Shown piece by piece: positions 40,510 through 49,580 of a DNA stretch of 64,000 bases. Origin of the DNA: an uncultured Eubacteriales bacterium (GTDB taxonomy: Bacteria; Bacillota; Clostridia; Oscillospirales; Oscillospiraceae); assembly GCA_949293985.1 (NCBI GenBank), contig CASFFN010000012.1, forward strand, positions 1 through 64,000. Direction: 5' to 3'. Position numbers and translations under genes: made by a program. Numbering within the stretch: position 1 is the first letter of the stretch; each line of letters starts with the position of its first letter. The notes below the pieces were generated by a model, which saw only the letters and a list, made by a program, of their open reading frames with translations, searched no databases and was not told where the DNA came from.

Positions 40510-42337
40510 ATACCGGGCCGAGCTGGCAGAAACCTTTGCCCATATCCTGGAGGAGCAGGGGCTGAATTGGAAAAAGGAATGGCACAGTCAGGGCATAAAC
40601 GCCCCCTACAATGCCGTCACCAAAGCCCACTACCGGGGCATCAATGCCTTTTGGCTGTCCCTGGTATCCATGGCCCAGGGCTACACCGACCCACGGTGGG
40701 TCACTATGGTGCAGATTATGGACAATGATGGGAAATACCACCCCAAGGAATCCTGGCACCTGAAGAAAGGCGCCAAGGCTGCCTATGTGGAATACTGGTA
40801 TCCCTATGACCTGAAGGAGAAAAAGGCAATCACCTGGAAGCAGCACAAAGACGCTCTGAAGGACGGCAGAACCGAAGCTGAATTCAAGCTATCCTCCCGA
40901 TACTATGCCGTGTTTAACGCACAGAATGTAGAAGGGATGCCGCCGCTGGAGGTAAAGCAAGTCCAGCCTGTCCCCATCGACCAGCTGGTTAAAACTCTCA
41001 GTCAGAACATGGGGGTTCCGGTTTTCACCGACGGTGGGGATCGGGCCTATTACTCCCCCGGCAAGGACGAGATTCACCTGCCCAAGCCGGAATCCTTCTT
41101 CTCTGAGTATGCGTTCAATTCAACCGCCTTGCATGAGCTGGCTCACTCCACCGGTCACGCCAGCCGGTTGAATCGGGACCTTTCCGGAGGCTTTGGAAGC
41201 CAGGCATACGCCTATGAGGAGCTGGTAGCCGAGATGTGTTCTGCGTTCATGTCGGCGGATCTGGCTGCGGAGGCTATGCCGGAACACATCGAAAACCATA
41301 AAGCCTATGTCCAGTCCTGGATACAGGCCATCCGGGAAAAACCGGAAACCCTGGTCAAAGCCATCAAGGACGCTCAGGAGGCCGCCGCATACATGGACAG
41401 CCAGGCCGAGCTGATACCCGAAGAAGAAAACAGAAAGGTTGTGGAATCTGCAATGGACATCCCTGAAGATAAGATTATAACACCCGGTAAGGAAGTAAAT
41501 GGCCCGGAGCTTCCTCCTGCCAAGGCAGCAGCAAAGGAGAATGAACCCATCTTTGACTTTGAGGGAGACGGCTTCTCCATTTATCAAGTAGGTGATCTGG
41601 ACGAACAAAGGGTTCGCTTCATGGGGATGGACTGGCTAAAAAGGCATGACATCCCCGTAGACCGGAAGAATTACGACCTGGTCTATACTGCCCCTCTGGA
41701 AGAGGATACCGACCTGGAGGACCTTTACCGCCGTTTCAATGCAGAAATCCCAGAGGATTTCCGTGGAGCCTCCATGAATGTCAGCGATGTGGTGGTCATC
41801 AAACGGGCCGGGGAAATCACCTGTCATTTCTGCGACACCATTGGCTTCCAGGAGGTCCCCGGTTTCTTGCCGGGAACGGAAGCTGAAAAGGAGCGAACGG
41901 AACCCGAGCAGAACGGGCTGACAGTCCTGGTGGTAGAGCCGGGGAAGATTCCCTATGCAAAACAAATCCCCGACACACTCCAATCCCTGCAGCAAGAAGT
42001 AGGCGGCTACATTCAAGCAGTCTACCCCTTCAGGGACCCCGTCTGTGTCATCTGCAATGAGGAAGCCAAACTGGAAGGCCTGCCTCTGAACCGTTCCCTT
42101 CAGGACGAGCAGGGGCAGATTTATGACATCGTTGCAGGCACCTTCCTGGTGGCAGGTTTGGGCGAAGAAAACTTTACATCCCTCTCCCCTGAACTGCTGG
42201 ACAAGTACAGCCGTCACTTTGCAATGCCCGAAATGTTTGCCTCTTTGGGTGGAAAAATCATCTCTATGCCTATGCAGGAGCCTCAAGGCTCATCCGGACC
42301 TTCAGCAGAATCGGAGGTGATGGAAATAAGCGAATGA
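40484..42337 (+). CDS. ArdC-type antirestriction protein with metallopeptidase and extra domains
   Basis: The 617-residue protein starts with the ArdC N-terminal single-strand-DNA-binding domain (NAPYNAVTKAHYRGINAFWL). A zincin-like peptidase domain follows, with HELAHSTGH near residue 217 and a downstream Glu in YEELVAEMCSAFM. The C-terminal half carries a YodL/DUF4316-like segment (FMGMDWLKRHDIPVDRKNYD) and a DUF3846-like segment (LPLNRSLQDEQGQIYDIVAG). ArdC proteins protect incoming DNA from restriction during conjugation. Fusion with the last two domains is a mobile-element trait. Confidence 0.85.
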   Translation: MPRPKNKDEYRAELAETFAHILEEQGLNWKKEWHSQGINAPYNAVTKAHYRGINAFWLSLVSMAQGYTDPRWVTMVQIMDNDGKYHPKESWHLKKGAKAAYVEYWYPYDLKEKKAITWKQHKDALKDGRTEAEFKLSSRYYAVFNAQNVEGMPPLEVKQVQPVPIDQLVKTLSQNMGVPVFTDGGDRAYYSPGKDEIHLPKPESFFSEYAFNSTALHELAHSTGHASRLNRDLSGGFGSQAYAYEELVAEMCSAFMSADLAAEAMPEHIENHKAYVQSWIQAIREKPETLVKAIKDAQEAAAYMDSQAELIPEEENRKVVESAMDIPEDKIITPGKEVNGPELPPAKAAAKENEPIFDFEGDGFSIYQVGDLDEQRVRFMGMDWLKRHDIPVDRKNYDLVYTAPLEEDTDLEDLYRRFNAEIPEDFRGASMNVSDVVVIKRAGEITCHFCDTIGFQEVPGFLPGTEAEKERTEPEQNGLTVLVVEPGKIPYAKQIPDTLQSLQQEVGGYIQAVYPFRDPVCVICNEEAKLEGLPLNRSLQDEQGQIYDIVAGTFLVAGLGEENFTSLSPELLDKYSRHFAMPEMFASLGGKIISMPMQEPQGSSGPSAESEVMEISE

Positions 42338-42412
42338 ATCCGGAGTTGACCGCAGGGCTGCCACGAAATACGAAACCGAGCCGGGGCGGTTCCCTGGCAG
42401 AAAGGAAAAAAC

Positions 42413-43609
42413 ATGAAATTGACGCTTGGGGAAGCAAGAAAGATGATGAAAGAGTGGGGAGGTAATCTCGACCTGAGGTGGACGCAGATTACCCAACTGC
42501 CGAAGGGCCTGACTGTGAAAGGCAATCTCAACCTGCGGGGAACGCAGATCGCTCAGCTGCCGAAGGGGCTGACTGTGAAAGGCAAGCTCAACCTGCGGGG
42601 AACGCCGATTGCCCAGCTGCCGGAGGGCCTAACCGTGGGCGGCGACCTCGACTTGTGGGAAACGCCAATCACTCGGCTGCCGGAGGGCCTAACCGTGGGC
42701 GGCAGTCTCTTACTGGATAACACGCCAATTACTCAGCTGCCGGAGGGACTGATAGTGGGCGGCGGTCTCTTCCTGTCGAGAACACCAATCGCTCAGCTGC
42801 CGGAGGGTCTGACCGTAGGCGGCGATCTCGACCTGGGGTGGACGCAGATTACCCAACTGCCGGAGGGTCTGACCGTAGGCGGCGACCTCGACTTGTGGGG
42901 GACACAAATTACCCAGTTGCCGAAGGGCCTGACTGTGAAAGGCAATCTCAACCTGCGGGGAACGCCGATTGCCCAGCTGCCGAAGGGTCTGACCGTGGGC
43001 CGCGACCTGTTCCTGGATGATACGCCAATTACTCAGCTGCCGGAGGGCCTAACCGTGGGCGGCAGTCTCGACCTGCAAGGTACACCAATTACTCAGCTGC
43101 CGAAGGGTCTGACTGTGGGCGGCAGTCTTAACCTGCGGGAAACGCCAATCACCCGGCTGCCGGAGGGACTAACCGTGGGCGGCGACCTCGACTTGTGGGG
43201 GACACAAATTACCCAGCTGCCGGAGGGTCTGACCGTGGGCGGCAGTCTCGACCTGGGGTGGACGCAAATTACCCAACTGCCGAAGGGCCTGACTGTGAAA
43301 GGCAATCTCAACCTGCGGGGAACGCCGATTGCCCAGCTGCCGGAGGGACTAACCGTGGGCGGCGACCTCGACTTGTGGGGGACACAAATTACCCAACTGC
43401 CGGAGGGTCTGACTGTGAGCGGCAGCCTTAACCTGCGAGGTACACCGATCGCTCAGCTGCCGGAGGACCTGACCGTGGGCGGCTGGAAAATGAAGCGTAC
43501 CGATGCTATGGCGTTTGGTGTCCGCAAAGAAGAAGTAATCCCCCCGGAGCAACACGAAAAGGAGGTTGCTGCACCGGCAGCAGAAACGCCGGAACCTGAG
43601 CTTGACTGA
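42413..43609 (+). CDS. Leucine-rich tandem-repeat protein
   Basis: The 398-residue protein consists of about 17 copies of a 20-residue unit, pattern LTVGGDLDLWGTQITQLPEG, between short unique ends. The first 14 residues and a tail of about 45 residues (charged, ending TPEPELD) lack repeats. The repeat looks like a bacterial leucine-rich or related solenoid and would form an elongated binding surface. There is no signal peptide or membrane helix, so it acts in the cytosol. Function unknown; protein-protein contact is inferred. Confidence 0.8.
   Translation: MKLTLGEARKMMKEWGGNLDLRWTQITQLPKGLTVKGNLNLRGTQIAQLPKGLTVKGKLNLRGTPIAQLPEGLTVGGDLDLWETPITRLPEGLTVGGSLLLDNTPITQLPEGLIVGGGLFLSRTPIAQLPEGLTVGGDLDLGWTQITQLPEGLTVGGDLDLWGTQITQLPKGLTVKGNLNLRGTPIAQLPKGLTVGRDLFLDDTPITQLPEGLTVGGSLDLQGTPITQLPKGLTVGGSLNLRETPITRLPEGLTVGGDLDLWGTQITQLPEGLTVGGSLDLGWTQITQLPKGLTVKGNLNLRGTPIAQLPEGLTVGGDLDLWGTQITQLPEGLTVSGSLNLRGTPIAQLPEDLTVGGWKMKRTDAMAFGVRKEEVIPPEQHEKEVAAPAAETPEPELD
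42475..43490 (+). repeat. 60-bp coding tandem repeats (about 17 units)
   Basis: Every unit is exactly 60 bp with no length variation, and several pairs are identical over most of the unit. The order of subtypes (VKGNLNLRG, VGGDLDLWG, VGGSLDLGW) is itself partly repeated, so the array grew by unequal recombination of blocks larger than one unit. Confidence 0.95.
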
Positions 43610-44019
43610 TTTCCCGGCAAAAGTTCGGATTTTTCCCGGTCAGTTTTGGCGGCAAATCCTTAACCTGGGGGGTTAAGAAGGGCAACACGCCTTAACCCCC
43701 CTACTTAAGCACCGGGAAAAGCCAAAATCGGGGCGAAAATCCGGGTCAACAGCCGCCATTTTCTCCCTCTAAGTACCGGGTTAAGGGGCTGTAAGACCCT
43801 TAACCCCCAAAAAATCACGGAAGTGATTTTTGAGGGCAGGATAAGGCGTGTTCGCACACGCAAAAAACAGCTTGAAAGCACAGCTTTCAACATTTCATTT
43901 TTTCTTAGAGCCGCAAGGGTTTCTCCCTTGCGGCCTTTGTGTTATGTCACCCTTTTCCCTTGTGTTCACCGCCCCTTTTTTTGTGTTCACATTGTGTTAC
44001 AAGCTCAGGAGGTGAGAAT
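43610..44019. other. Non-coding region with dyads, candidate oriT
   Basis: No gene is seen. It holds CTTAACC / GGTTAAG (43660s), GGTTAAGGG / CCCTTAACC (43780s), AAAATCAC / GTGATTTT (43810s) and the hairpin GCCGCAAGGG / CCCTTGCGGC (43910s). Near the right end TTGTGTTCAC occurs twice, with two further TTGTGTTA copies. Its place directly before the relaxosome genes makes it the likeliest origin of transfer; the nick site is not identified. Confidence 0.5.
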
Positions 44020-44463
44020 TTGAGCAAAAGTGTAAAAAAAGTTCCGAAAACAGCCCAGTACATTCCCTTCCGATGTTCGGAGGAAATGGCCGCTGCCATC
44101 GGAAGAATTGCCGACAGCGAGGGGAAAACCCGGAGCGAGGTTATCCGCAGTCTGTGCGAAAAGGGCCTGGTAGCCGGTGGTTACACCTCCGGTGTTCAGG
44201 AAATAAACGCCACGGTGAAGGAAGCCCTCATCGAGGTTTTGCAGCCCTCCGTAGAGCGGTTGGCCGCCATCTCCGCTAAGGCCGCCCACATCGCTGCCGC
44301 AGCATTTTTCATGGAGCTTTACAATAACCGTCAGCTTTCGGAGGAGCCGGAGGTCATAGATGCTGTGGCAGCAAAGGCACGGCGGCTGGGCGTTGAGTAC
44401 CTGAAACTGAAAAAAGACCAGGACCTGGATGACTGGTTGCAACAGGCCATTGGTCGCATTTAA
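44020..44463 (+). CDS. Ribbon-helix-helix mobilisation accessory protein
   Basis: A TTG start 7 nt after AGGAGGTG gives 147 residues. The N-terminal RHH-like segment is YIPFRCSEEMAAAIGRIADS, then GKTRSEVIRSLCEKGL. A helical C-terminal half follows. Such proteins bind oriT and help the relaxase, like MobC-type factors. It begins right after the dyad-rich region and 14 nt before the relaxase gene. TTGTGTTCAC repeats just upstream may be its binding sites. Confidence 0.8.
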   Translation: MSKSVKKVPKTAQYIPFRCSEEMAAAIGRIADSEGKTRSEVIRSLCEKGLVAGGYTSGVQEINATVKEALIEVLQPSVERLAAISAKAAHIAAAAFFMELYNNRQLSEEPEVIDAVAAKARRLGVEYLKLKKDQDLDDWLQQAIGRI

Positions 44464-44477
44464 GTAGGTAACGCACA

Positions 44478-46001
44478 ATGATTTTTTACAAGCAGCGTTT
44501 TCTTTCGCCGCAAGAAGAAGATGTAACCGGACGGAATGTGGCCCACCTGAATTACATCGCCACCCGGCCCGGCACAGTTTATAACCCGGGCTGCGGCTTC
44601 GGTCTCTGGGGGCAGCTGGAACCGGCAAAAGCTCCCGGGAATATCCAGGACCTGGAACAGGTCAAGAATCTGGTCCGGCAGGAGAGCAACCGGGGCCGGA
44701 TTTTATACCGGGCCATCGTGTCCCTGGGAGAGCCGGACGCCGGAGAGCTGGGATACTATGACCGGGCAAAATGGGAGCCGCTGATTGCCAGCCAGATCTC
44801 CACCATCGCCAGGGAAATGCACATTGACCCCGGAAACATCCGGTGGGTGGCCTCCATGCATTGCAAGGCCGGACACCCCCACACCCACATTCTTTTCTGG
44901 GATGGTGGGAACGAACCCCGGCAGGCTGTCATGCCAAAGCGTGCATTTAAACGGGCCACAGAGAGAATCCGGGCAGGGTTTGGCTACCAGGTTTATGGGG
45001 AGCAGATCCGGGAGCTTCAGGATTCCCAGAAGCAAATGCTGAAGGAAATCCGGCAGGAGCTGTGTGCCCTCTGCCCCGAGGCCAATCCCACGGCAGCCCC
45101 TCCGGACAAGATGTGGACCTCCCAGGAGGTCAAGCTCCTATCCCTGGCCATCTCCAATCTGGCAAGGGATGCTCCCAAGTCCGGCAGCCTCAAATACCAG
45201 TATCTGCCTCCGGCTTACAAGGAGAAGGTCAACCAGGTTATTCAGCAGGCTTTACAGCTCCCGGAAATTCAAAAGCTCCTGGACGATTATCTATCTGCGG
45301 CAGACCGGGTAAGCCACCTGTATGGAAACAGTAAAAATACCGTCCAGAAGAACCGGGAAAAAGCCCTGGAGAAAGTCCGCAGCGGACTGGGAAACGAAAT
45401 CATGGCAGGCGTCCGGGAAATTCTCCGGGACCTGCAAACCCAGGCAGAAGCTGCCCCGCCGGAGCTGCAAGCTCTGGCAAAGGATGCCGTTGCCAATGCC
45501 ATTGCCGGAGATGCGCAATATGCCAGCTTCATCGCCGGACTGCCCAAAAACCGGCAGCCCCAGCTTTGGAACCGGGAAGATTACCGGGGTATGGAAGGTC
45601 ATGTGGTTTCCACCGTAATGAGTGACGCCAGAATCCGGGCGCAGCTGAAAGGCTATGCCAAAACCGTTGCCCAGGACGAAAATTCGTGCCAAGTTGGCAC
45701 GCATTTTCAAGGCGGCAATGCAGCGGCGGAAAAGGAGGTGATAGCAGATTTCCGCAAGGCGGTCCGGCAGGCTTTTTTACAGCAGGTACAGGCGGACACC
45801 GGCTGGGAGGAAGAATGTGCCCACACCCACACCATGGGTATTCTGGTACGGCTGTTCGCTTCCCTCTCCCAGCAGAGAGGACAGCAGAGCGCAAGAGCTG
45901 CCCAGCTGTCCAAAAAGCACGACCTGTCCCGGGAGGCTATGGCGGACTACCGGGAAAAGCGGCGGCAGGGTTCCAATCAACCCAATAATCTGGAACTTTG
46001 A
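44478..46001 (+). CDS. Conjugative relaxase, MobP type
   Basis: The 507-residue protein has an early catalytic region (LNYIATRPGT near residue 23, Tyr candidate). The His triad for metal binding is GHPHTHILFW near residue 132. The C-terminal half is a long helical domain. It nicks oriT and leads the strand into the recipient. Around residue 402 the segment NSCQVGTHF is encoded by the parS-like palindrome and equals the linker of parB1. Confidence 0.9.
   Translation: MIFYKQRFLSPQEEDVTGRNVAHLNYIATRPGTVYNPGCGFGLWGQLEPAKAPGNIQDLEQVKNLVRQESNRGRILYRAIVSLGEPDAGELGYYDRAKWEPLIASQISTIAREMHIDPGNIRWVASMHCKAGHPHTHILFWDGGNEPRQAVMPKRAFKRATERIRAGFGYQVYGEQIRELQDSQKQMLKEIRQELCALCPEANPTAAPPDKMWTSQEVKLLSLAISNLARDAPKSGSLKYQYLPPAYKEKVNQVIQQALQLPEIQKLLDDYLSAADRVSHLYGNSKNTVQKNREKALEKVRSGLGNEIMAGVREILRDLQTQAEAAPPELQALAKDAVANAIAGDAQYASFIAGLPKNRQPQLWNREDYRGMEGHVVSTVMSDARIRAQLKGYAKTVAQDENSCQVGTHFQGGNAAAEKEVIADFRKAVRQAFLQQVQADTGWEEECAHTHTMGILVRLFASLSQQRGQQSARAAQLSKKHDLSREAMADYREKRRQGSNQPNNLEL
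45680..45706. repeat. parS-like palindrome 4, inside the relaxase gene
   Basis: It is the same 27-bp sequence as in parB1 with one change in the right arm (GCATTT for GAATTT), and it is in the same reading frame. Confidence 0.68.
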
Positions 46002-46015
46002 AAGAGGTGATTTAT

Positions 46016-46402
46016 TTGAAAAGACGCATCCTTGCGGCGGTGATTGTTTTTCTTCTGGCAATCCCCTTGTGTTTGCTGGGAGGTGTAAATCTACACAGCC
46101 TGCTGTCCGGCGGCGCCTTTGTCTGGGAGCTGCCGGACATCGTTCCGCTTCTGGCAATCCGCCAGGTGCAGCTTCTCTCCCTGCTTCTTCTGGGGGCGGT
46201 TTTCCTGTTCATCCTTGCGGCTATGGCCAGCAGCTCCGCAGTGAAAACCGAAAACGCTACCCGGCAAATCGTGCCCGGGCTGAATACCCCTGTGGCCGCC
46301 GGGCATGGCGAGTTTGGTACTGCCCGATTCATCAGCTCCCGGGAGGCGAGGAAATGCTGGAAGGTTATTCCGCTAAAGAAGCTATTAAAGGAAATGAGGT
46401 GA
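46016..46402 (+). CDS. N-terminal membrane part of a split coupling protein
   Basis: A TTG start 6 nt after AGAGGTGA gives 128 residues. Two membrane helices (about residues 4-24 and 49-72) are followed by GHGEFGTARFISSREARKCW. This matches the HGxARWA-type segment that in one-piece VirD4/TraG proteins lies between the membrane helices and the ATPase. The ATPase part is the next gene, 4 nt downstream in another frame with its own ribosome site. Confidence 0.75.
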   Translation: MKRRILAAVIVFLLAIPLCLLGGVNLHSLLSGGAFVWELPDIVPLLAIRQVQLLSLLLLGAVFLFILAAMASSSAVKTENATRQIVPGLNTPVAAGHGEFGTARFISSREARKCWKVIPLKKLLKEMR

Positions 46403-46406
46403 TGTT

Positions 46407-47870
46407 ATGAGAAAAATACAAGGCGGCGTACTGCTGGGCTACCCCGACAGGAAATGCCGCCGTGCCTATGTGCAGACTGAGGATTCCCACACTCTGGTAA
46501 TTGGAACAACCCGGTGCGGCAAATCCCGCTGCAATGTTCTGCCAACCATTTGCCTTCAGGCGTTGGCAGGGGAGAGCGTTATCGCCGTAGACCCAAAAGC
46601 GGAGCTTTGGGGTTATACCAAGAATTTCCTGGAATCCAGAGAGTACGAGGTGATAGCCGTGGATTTCAGAACCCCCCAAAGGTCTGCCAGATACAACTTC
46701 CTTCAGCCGGTGGTGGATGCGGTTCTGTTGGGCAATCTCCCTTTGGCGGTGCAGAGAGCCAGAGATATATCCTCCATGCTGGTGCCGGAGGGAGCTAACA
46801 GCCATACAGACCCTATCTGGACAGACGGACAAAGGGCCGCACTAACCATGTCCATCCTGGCTGTGTGCATTGAATGCAAGCATCCCTTACAGCACAATCT
46901 GTCCAACGCAAAGGCTTTCATGGAGAAGATGTGCGCTCCCACCGGGCCTCACGGGAGGCTGCCTCTGGAGGCGTATCTGCAAGGGCTTCCCAAGAATAGC
47001 CCTCTGCACATGGCTATGGGCATTGCCCGAATTGCACCGGAGAAAATGCGAGGCAGTTTCTATACCTCTGCTCTGACCACTCTGGAATTGTTCTCAGACC
47101 CCTACATCCACAGCATGACCTCTGTAACAGACTTTGACTATGGTATGACCGGAGATAAAAAACGGGCAATCTTTTTGATTCTTCCGGATGAGCGCAGCAC
47201 CTACTATCCCCTTGCCGCCCTGTTTGTTTATGAGCAGTACCAGGCTCTGGTGCAGGCAGCAGACAAGCGAGGAGGCCGACTTCCCATCCGGGTTAATTTC
47301 AACTGTGACGAGTTTGGCAACTTCGTAAAAATCCCGGACTTTGACAAGTTCATCACGGTTGGTGGAGGACGGGGAATGCGGTTCAATCTGTATGTTCAGG
47401 ACACTTCCCAGATTTATGAAAAGTATGGGAAACTGCCTGGGCAGACCATTCTTTCCAACTGTGAGAACTGGATTTATTTGCAGTCCTACAATCAGGACAC
47501 CCTGGAGGAGCTGTCCAAGCGCCTGGGAAACTACACCATCCGTTCCCCCAACACTTCTTCCTCCACCGGCGGCAATTCCTCCGGTGGATACGGCCTCACC
47601 GGTCGGCGGCTGCTGATGCCGGAGGAGATCGCCAAAATAGGCAGACCGTACCAACTGGTGTCCGGACGGAACGGGCGTCACAAAATCATGTTCGCCCCGG
47701 ACATTTCTCAAACCCCCTTCAACCGGCTTCTGGGAATGGGGGACCCGGAGCATAACCGGCAGCTGCTGGAGCGGCAGTTAAAAACCGCCAGGGAGCTGCC
47801 TCAGAAAATAAGTTACTGGGATTTACCCGATAAATATGTGGCTATTTGCCAAGGAGGACTTAAAGTATGA
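46407..47870 (+). CDS. VirD4/TraG-type coupling ATPase
   Basis: The 487-residue protein has Walker A GTTRCGKS (residues 33-40), VIAVDPKAELWGYT, and Walker B-like VNFNCDEFGNFVKIPDF. The C-terminal part (LPGQTILSNCENWIYLQ) is typical of VirD4-type proteins. It has no membrane helices of its own; the preceding small gene supplies them. It couples the relaxase-DNA complex to the type IV secretion channel. Confidence 0.93.
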   Translation: MRKIQGGVLLGYPDRKCRRAYVQTEDSHTLVIGTTRCGKSRCNVLPTICLQALAGESVIAVDPKAELWGYTKNFLESREYEVIAVDFRTPQRSARYNFLQPVVDAVLLGNLPLAVQRARDISSMLVPEGANSHTDPIWTDGQRAALTMSILAVCIECKHPLQHNLSNAKAFMEKMCAPTGPHGRLPLEAYLQGLPKNSPLHMAMGIARIAPEKMRGSFYTSALTTLELFSDPYIHSMTSVTDFDYGMTGDKKRAIFLILPDERSTYYPLAALFVYEQYQALVQAADKRGGRLPIRVNFNCDEFGNFVKIPDFDKFITVGGGRGMRFNLYVQDTSQIYEKYGKLPGQTILSNCENWIYLQSYNQDTLEELSKRLGNYTIRSPNTSSSTGGNSSGGYGLTGRRLLMPEEIAKIGRPYQLVSGRNGRHKIMFAPDISQTPFNRLLGMGDPEHNRQLLERQLKTARELPQKISYWDLPDKYVAICQGGLKV

Positions 47871-48229
47871 AAACCATAAAACGCATCCAAAACTTTTTCC
47901 GCAAAGTCTGGGGAACCCTCTGCCTCATTCCTGTGCTGGCCCTCACCGCCTATGCAGACGACCCCACTACCCCCGGCGGGGACTTTGCAAATTCCGACTT
48001 TGCCACCGGAACCAAACGGCTTCTGGATGATGTCGGCGGATGGCTCATCGGTATCGGCATTGCCGTAGCCGGTATTTCCGCTGTGGTCTACCTCATTCGC
48101 AGATCCATGGCGGATGAGGCAGATGGTAAGATGTTCCAGAAGCGTGTAGTTACCGCTATCATCTGCGGCGTGGCCGTCAGCTTGGTTGGTGGTATTATCA
48201 CCTTGATTTCCAGCTATTACACCGCATAA
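47867..48229 (+). CDS. VirB2-like small membrane protein
   Basis: The 120-residue protein has a signal-like N-terminus (LCLIPVLALTAYA) and two membrane helices (LIGIGIAVAGISAVVYLI and VVTAIICGVAVSLVGGII) joined by a charged loop, the VirB2/TrbC layout. It overlaps the ATPase by 4 nt. It probably forms part of the transfer channel. Confidence 0.75.
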   Translation: MKTIKRIQNFFRKVWGTLCLIPVLALTAYADDPTTPGGDFANSDFATGTKRLLDDVGGWLIGIGIAVAGISAVVYLIRRSMADEADGKMFQKRVVTAIICGVAVSLVGGIITLISSYYTA

Positions 48230-48247
48230 AGGGAGGTCGGGGGGCAA

Positions 48248-49357
48248 ATGCTTTACAACGCTTTCAAAAAGCTGCTGGCAAGTCTGGTAGCTGAAATCTA
48301 CTCCTGGGTACAAGCCTCCTCTACTAACCTAATCGGTGTTTCCCTCCAGCTGGAACAGGTAAACTTTTTTGGGAATCCCATCACTACCTCCATGATTACC
48401 AGCATTTACAACTATATCTATGGGGCCGTTCTTATTTTGGTAGTACTGAAGCTCCTCAGTAAAGGCTTCAATGTCTACATATTGTGGCGAGATGGGGATT
48501 CCGAGCAAAGCCCACGCACCCTATTGATGGGGATAGCGATTGCCCTGGCAGCAAGCATAGCTTTTCCAACCCTGTACTCCATTGGCGTCAAAGCCACAAC
48601 CGAGATAGGGGACGGCATTATGCAGCAAATCAGCGATTCCTGGCTGGGCAATAGTGCCATCGATTCCGGTGCAGCAACGACAAGGGCAGAACACGCATGG
48701 TACACCTACCTGGACCAGTTTGACGAGAACAAAAACCTGGTAATTGATGAAGGGGAATTGGAGGCTGTTCTGAACTGGAGTAACGCAGCAATGGCGGACG
48801 ATTCTGCCCCTGATTACGCAGAAAAAGGAATACTGGGACTGGTTGTTGCAGCTATGAATTTACTGCATCAGCAGATTTCCCTGGAATCTCTCAAAGAGAT
48901 TTATATTACCGCAGCGAACAACCGTTTCTCTGTATCCAGTCTGACGCTTTACAATCTGGGGGCCATCATTGCGCTGCTGATATACGGCGTCATGTATATG
49001 CTCATGTATGTAAAGCTCATCGGCCGGAGCATTGAAATGCTTTTCCTGCGCTTAGGATTTCCCATTGCCGCCATAGGATACATCGATTCAGACGGAGGCG
49101 TCATGCACTCCTACATACAGCTGATTTTCCGTCAATTTATCACAAGTATTTTACAGGTAGTAGCCATGTATCTGAGCTATTATTCTCTGGCCAACGGAAA
49201 TGCATTCTTTGGTATTGCGATTGGTCTGGCTGCGTTCCGGGCACCGGTTCTGTTGGGTCAGCTGCTGACACCCCAGCGGCAGGGGGCTACCATAGGACAG
49301 CGGCTGAACCAGGGGCTGCACACAGCATCCCTGGTAAAATCCCTTTTCAGGAGGTAA
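48248..49357 (+). CDS. VirB6/TrbL-like polytopic channel protein
   Basis: The 369-residue protein has six or more predicted membrane helices and a large soluble loop (about residues 125-210, with DENKNLVIDEGELEAV, an EF-hand-like DxNxxxxxxE run). The C-terminus includes YIQLIFRQFITSILQVVAMY. Size and position between VirB2-like and VirB3-like genes fit VirB6. The calcium-binding-like stretch is an observation; binding is not shown. Confidence 0.8.
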   Translation: MLYNAFKKLLASLVAEIYSWVQASSTNLIGVSLQLEQVNFFGNPITTSMITSIYNYIYGAVLILVVLKLLSKGFNVYILWRDGDSEQSPRTLLMGIAIALAASIAFPTLYSIGVKATTEIGDGIMQQISDSWLGNSAIDSGAATTRAEHAWYTYLDQFDENKNLVIDEGELEAVLNWSNAAMADDSAPDYAEKGILGLVVAAMNLLHQQISLESLKEIYITAANNRFSVSSLTLYNLGAIIALLIYGVMYMLMYVKLIGRSIEMLFLRLGFPIAAIGYIDSDGGVMHSYIQLIFRQFITSILQVVAMYLSYYSLANGNAFFGIAIGLAAFRAPVLLGQLLTPQRQGATIGQRLNQGLHTASLVKSLFRR

Positions 49358-49360
49358 GGT

Positions 49361-49570
49361 ATGGAGGAGGTTAGACAGCTTATCACCTGGCTTTTATGGA
49401 TTCTTCCCGTAGCGACGGCAATCAACATTGTTTACTGCATCATCGCAATGAATGTCGACCAGGACATGGTGCAGAGCTATAAAAAGCGAATCCGCAATGC
49501 TGTGTTTTTCTTGATAATCGCAGAGACCGCCATGGGCCTGGTCAATGTGATTGCAGGCTATTATTCATAG
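49361..49570 (+). CDS. Small two-helix membrane protein of the transfer operon
   Basis: The 69-residue protein has two hydrophobic helices (LITWLLWILPVATAINIVYC, and NAVFFLIIAETAMGLVNVI) around a short basic loop. It starts 3 nt after the VirB6-like gene with AGGAGGTAAG upstream. No family is identified; co-translation points to a channel component. Confidence 0.75.
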   Translation: MEEVRQLITWLLWILPVATAINIVYCIIAMNVDQDMVQSYKKRIRNAVFFLIIAETAMGLVNVIAGYYS

Positions 49571-49580
49571 GAGGTAAATC

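Noticed and set aside
42475-43490. CRISPR-like array (regular 60-bp period)
   Set aside because: The period has no unique spacers; the whole unit repeats and stays in one open frame, so it is a coding tandem repeat.
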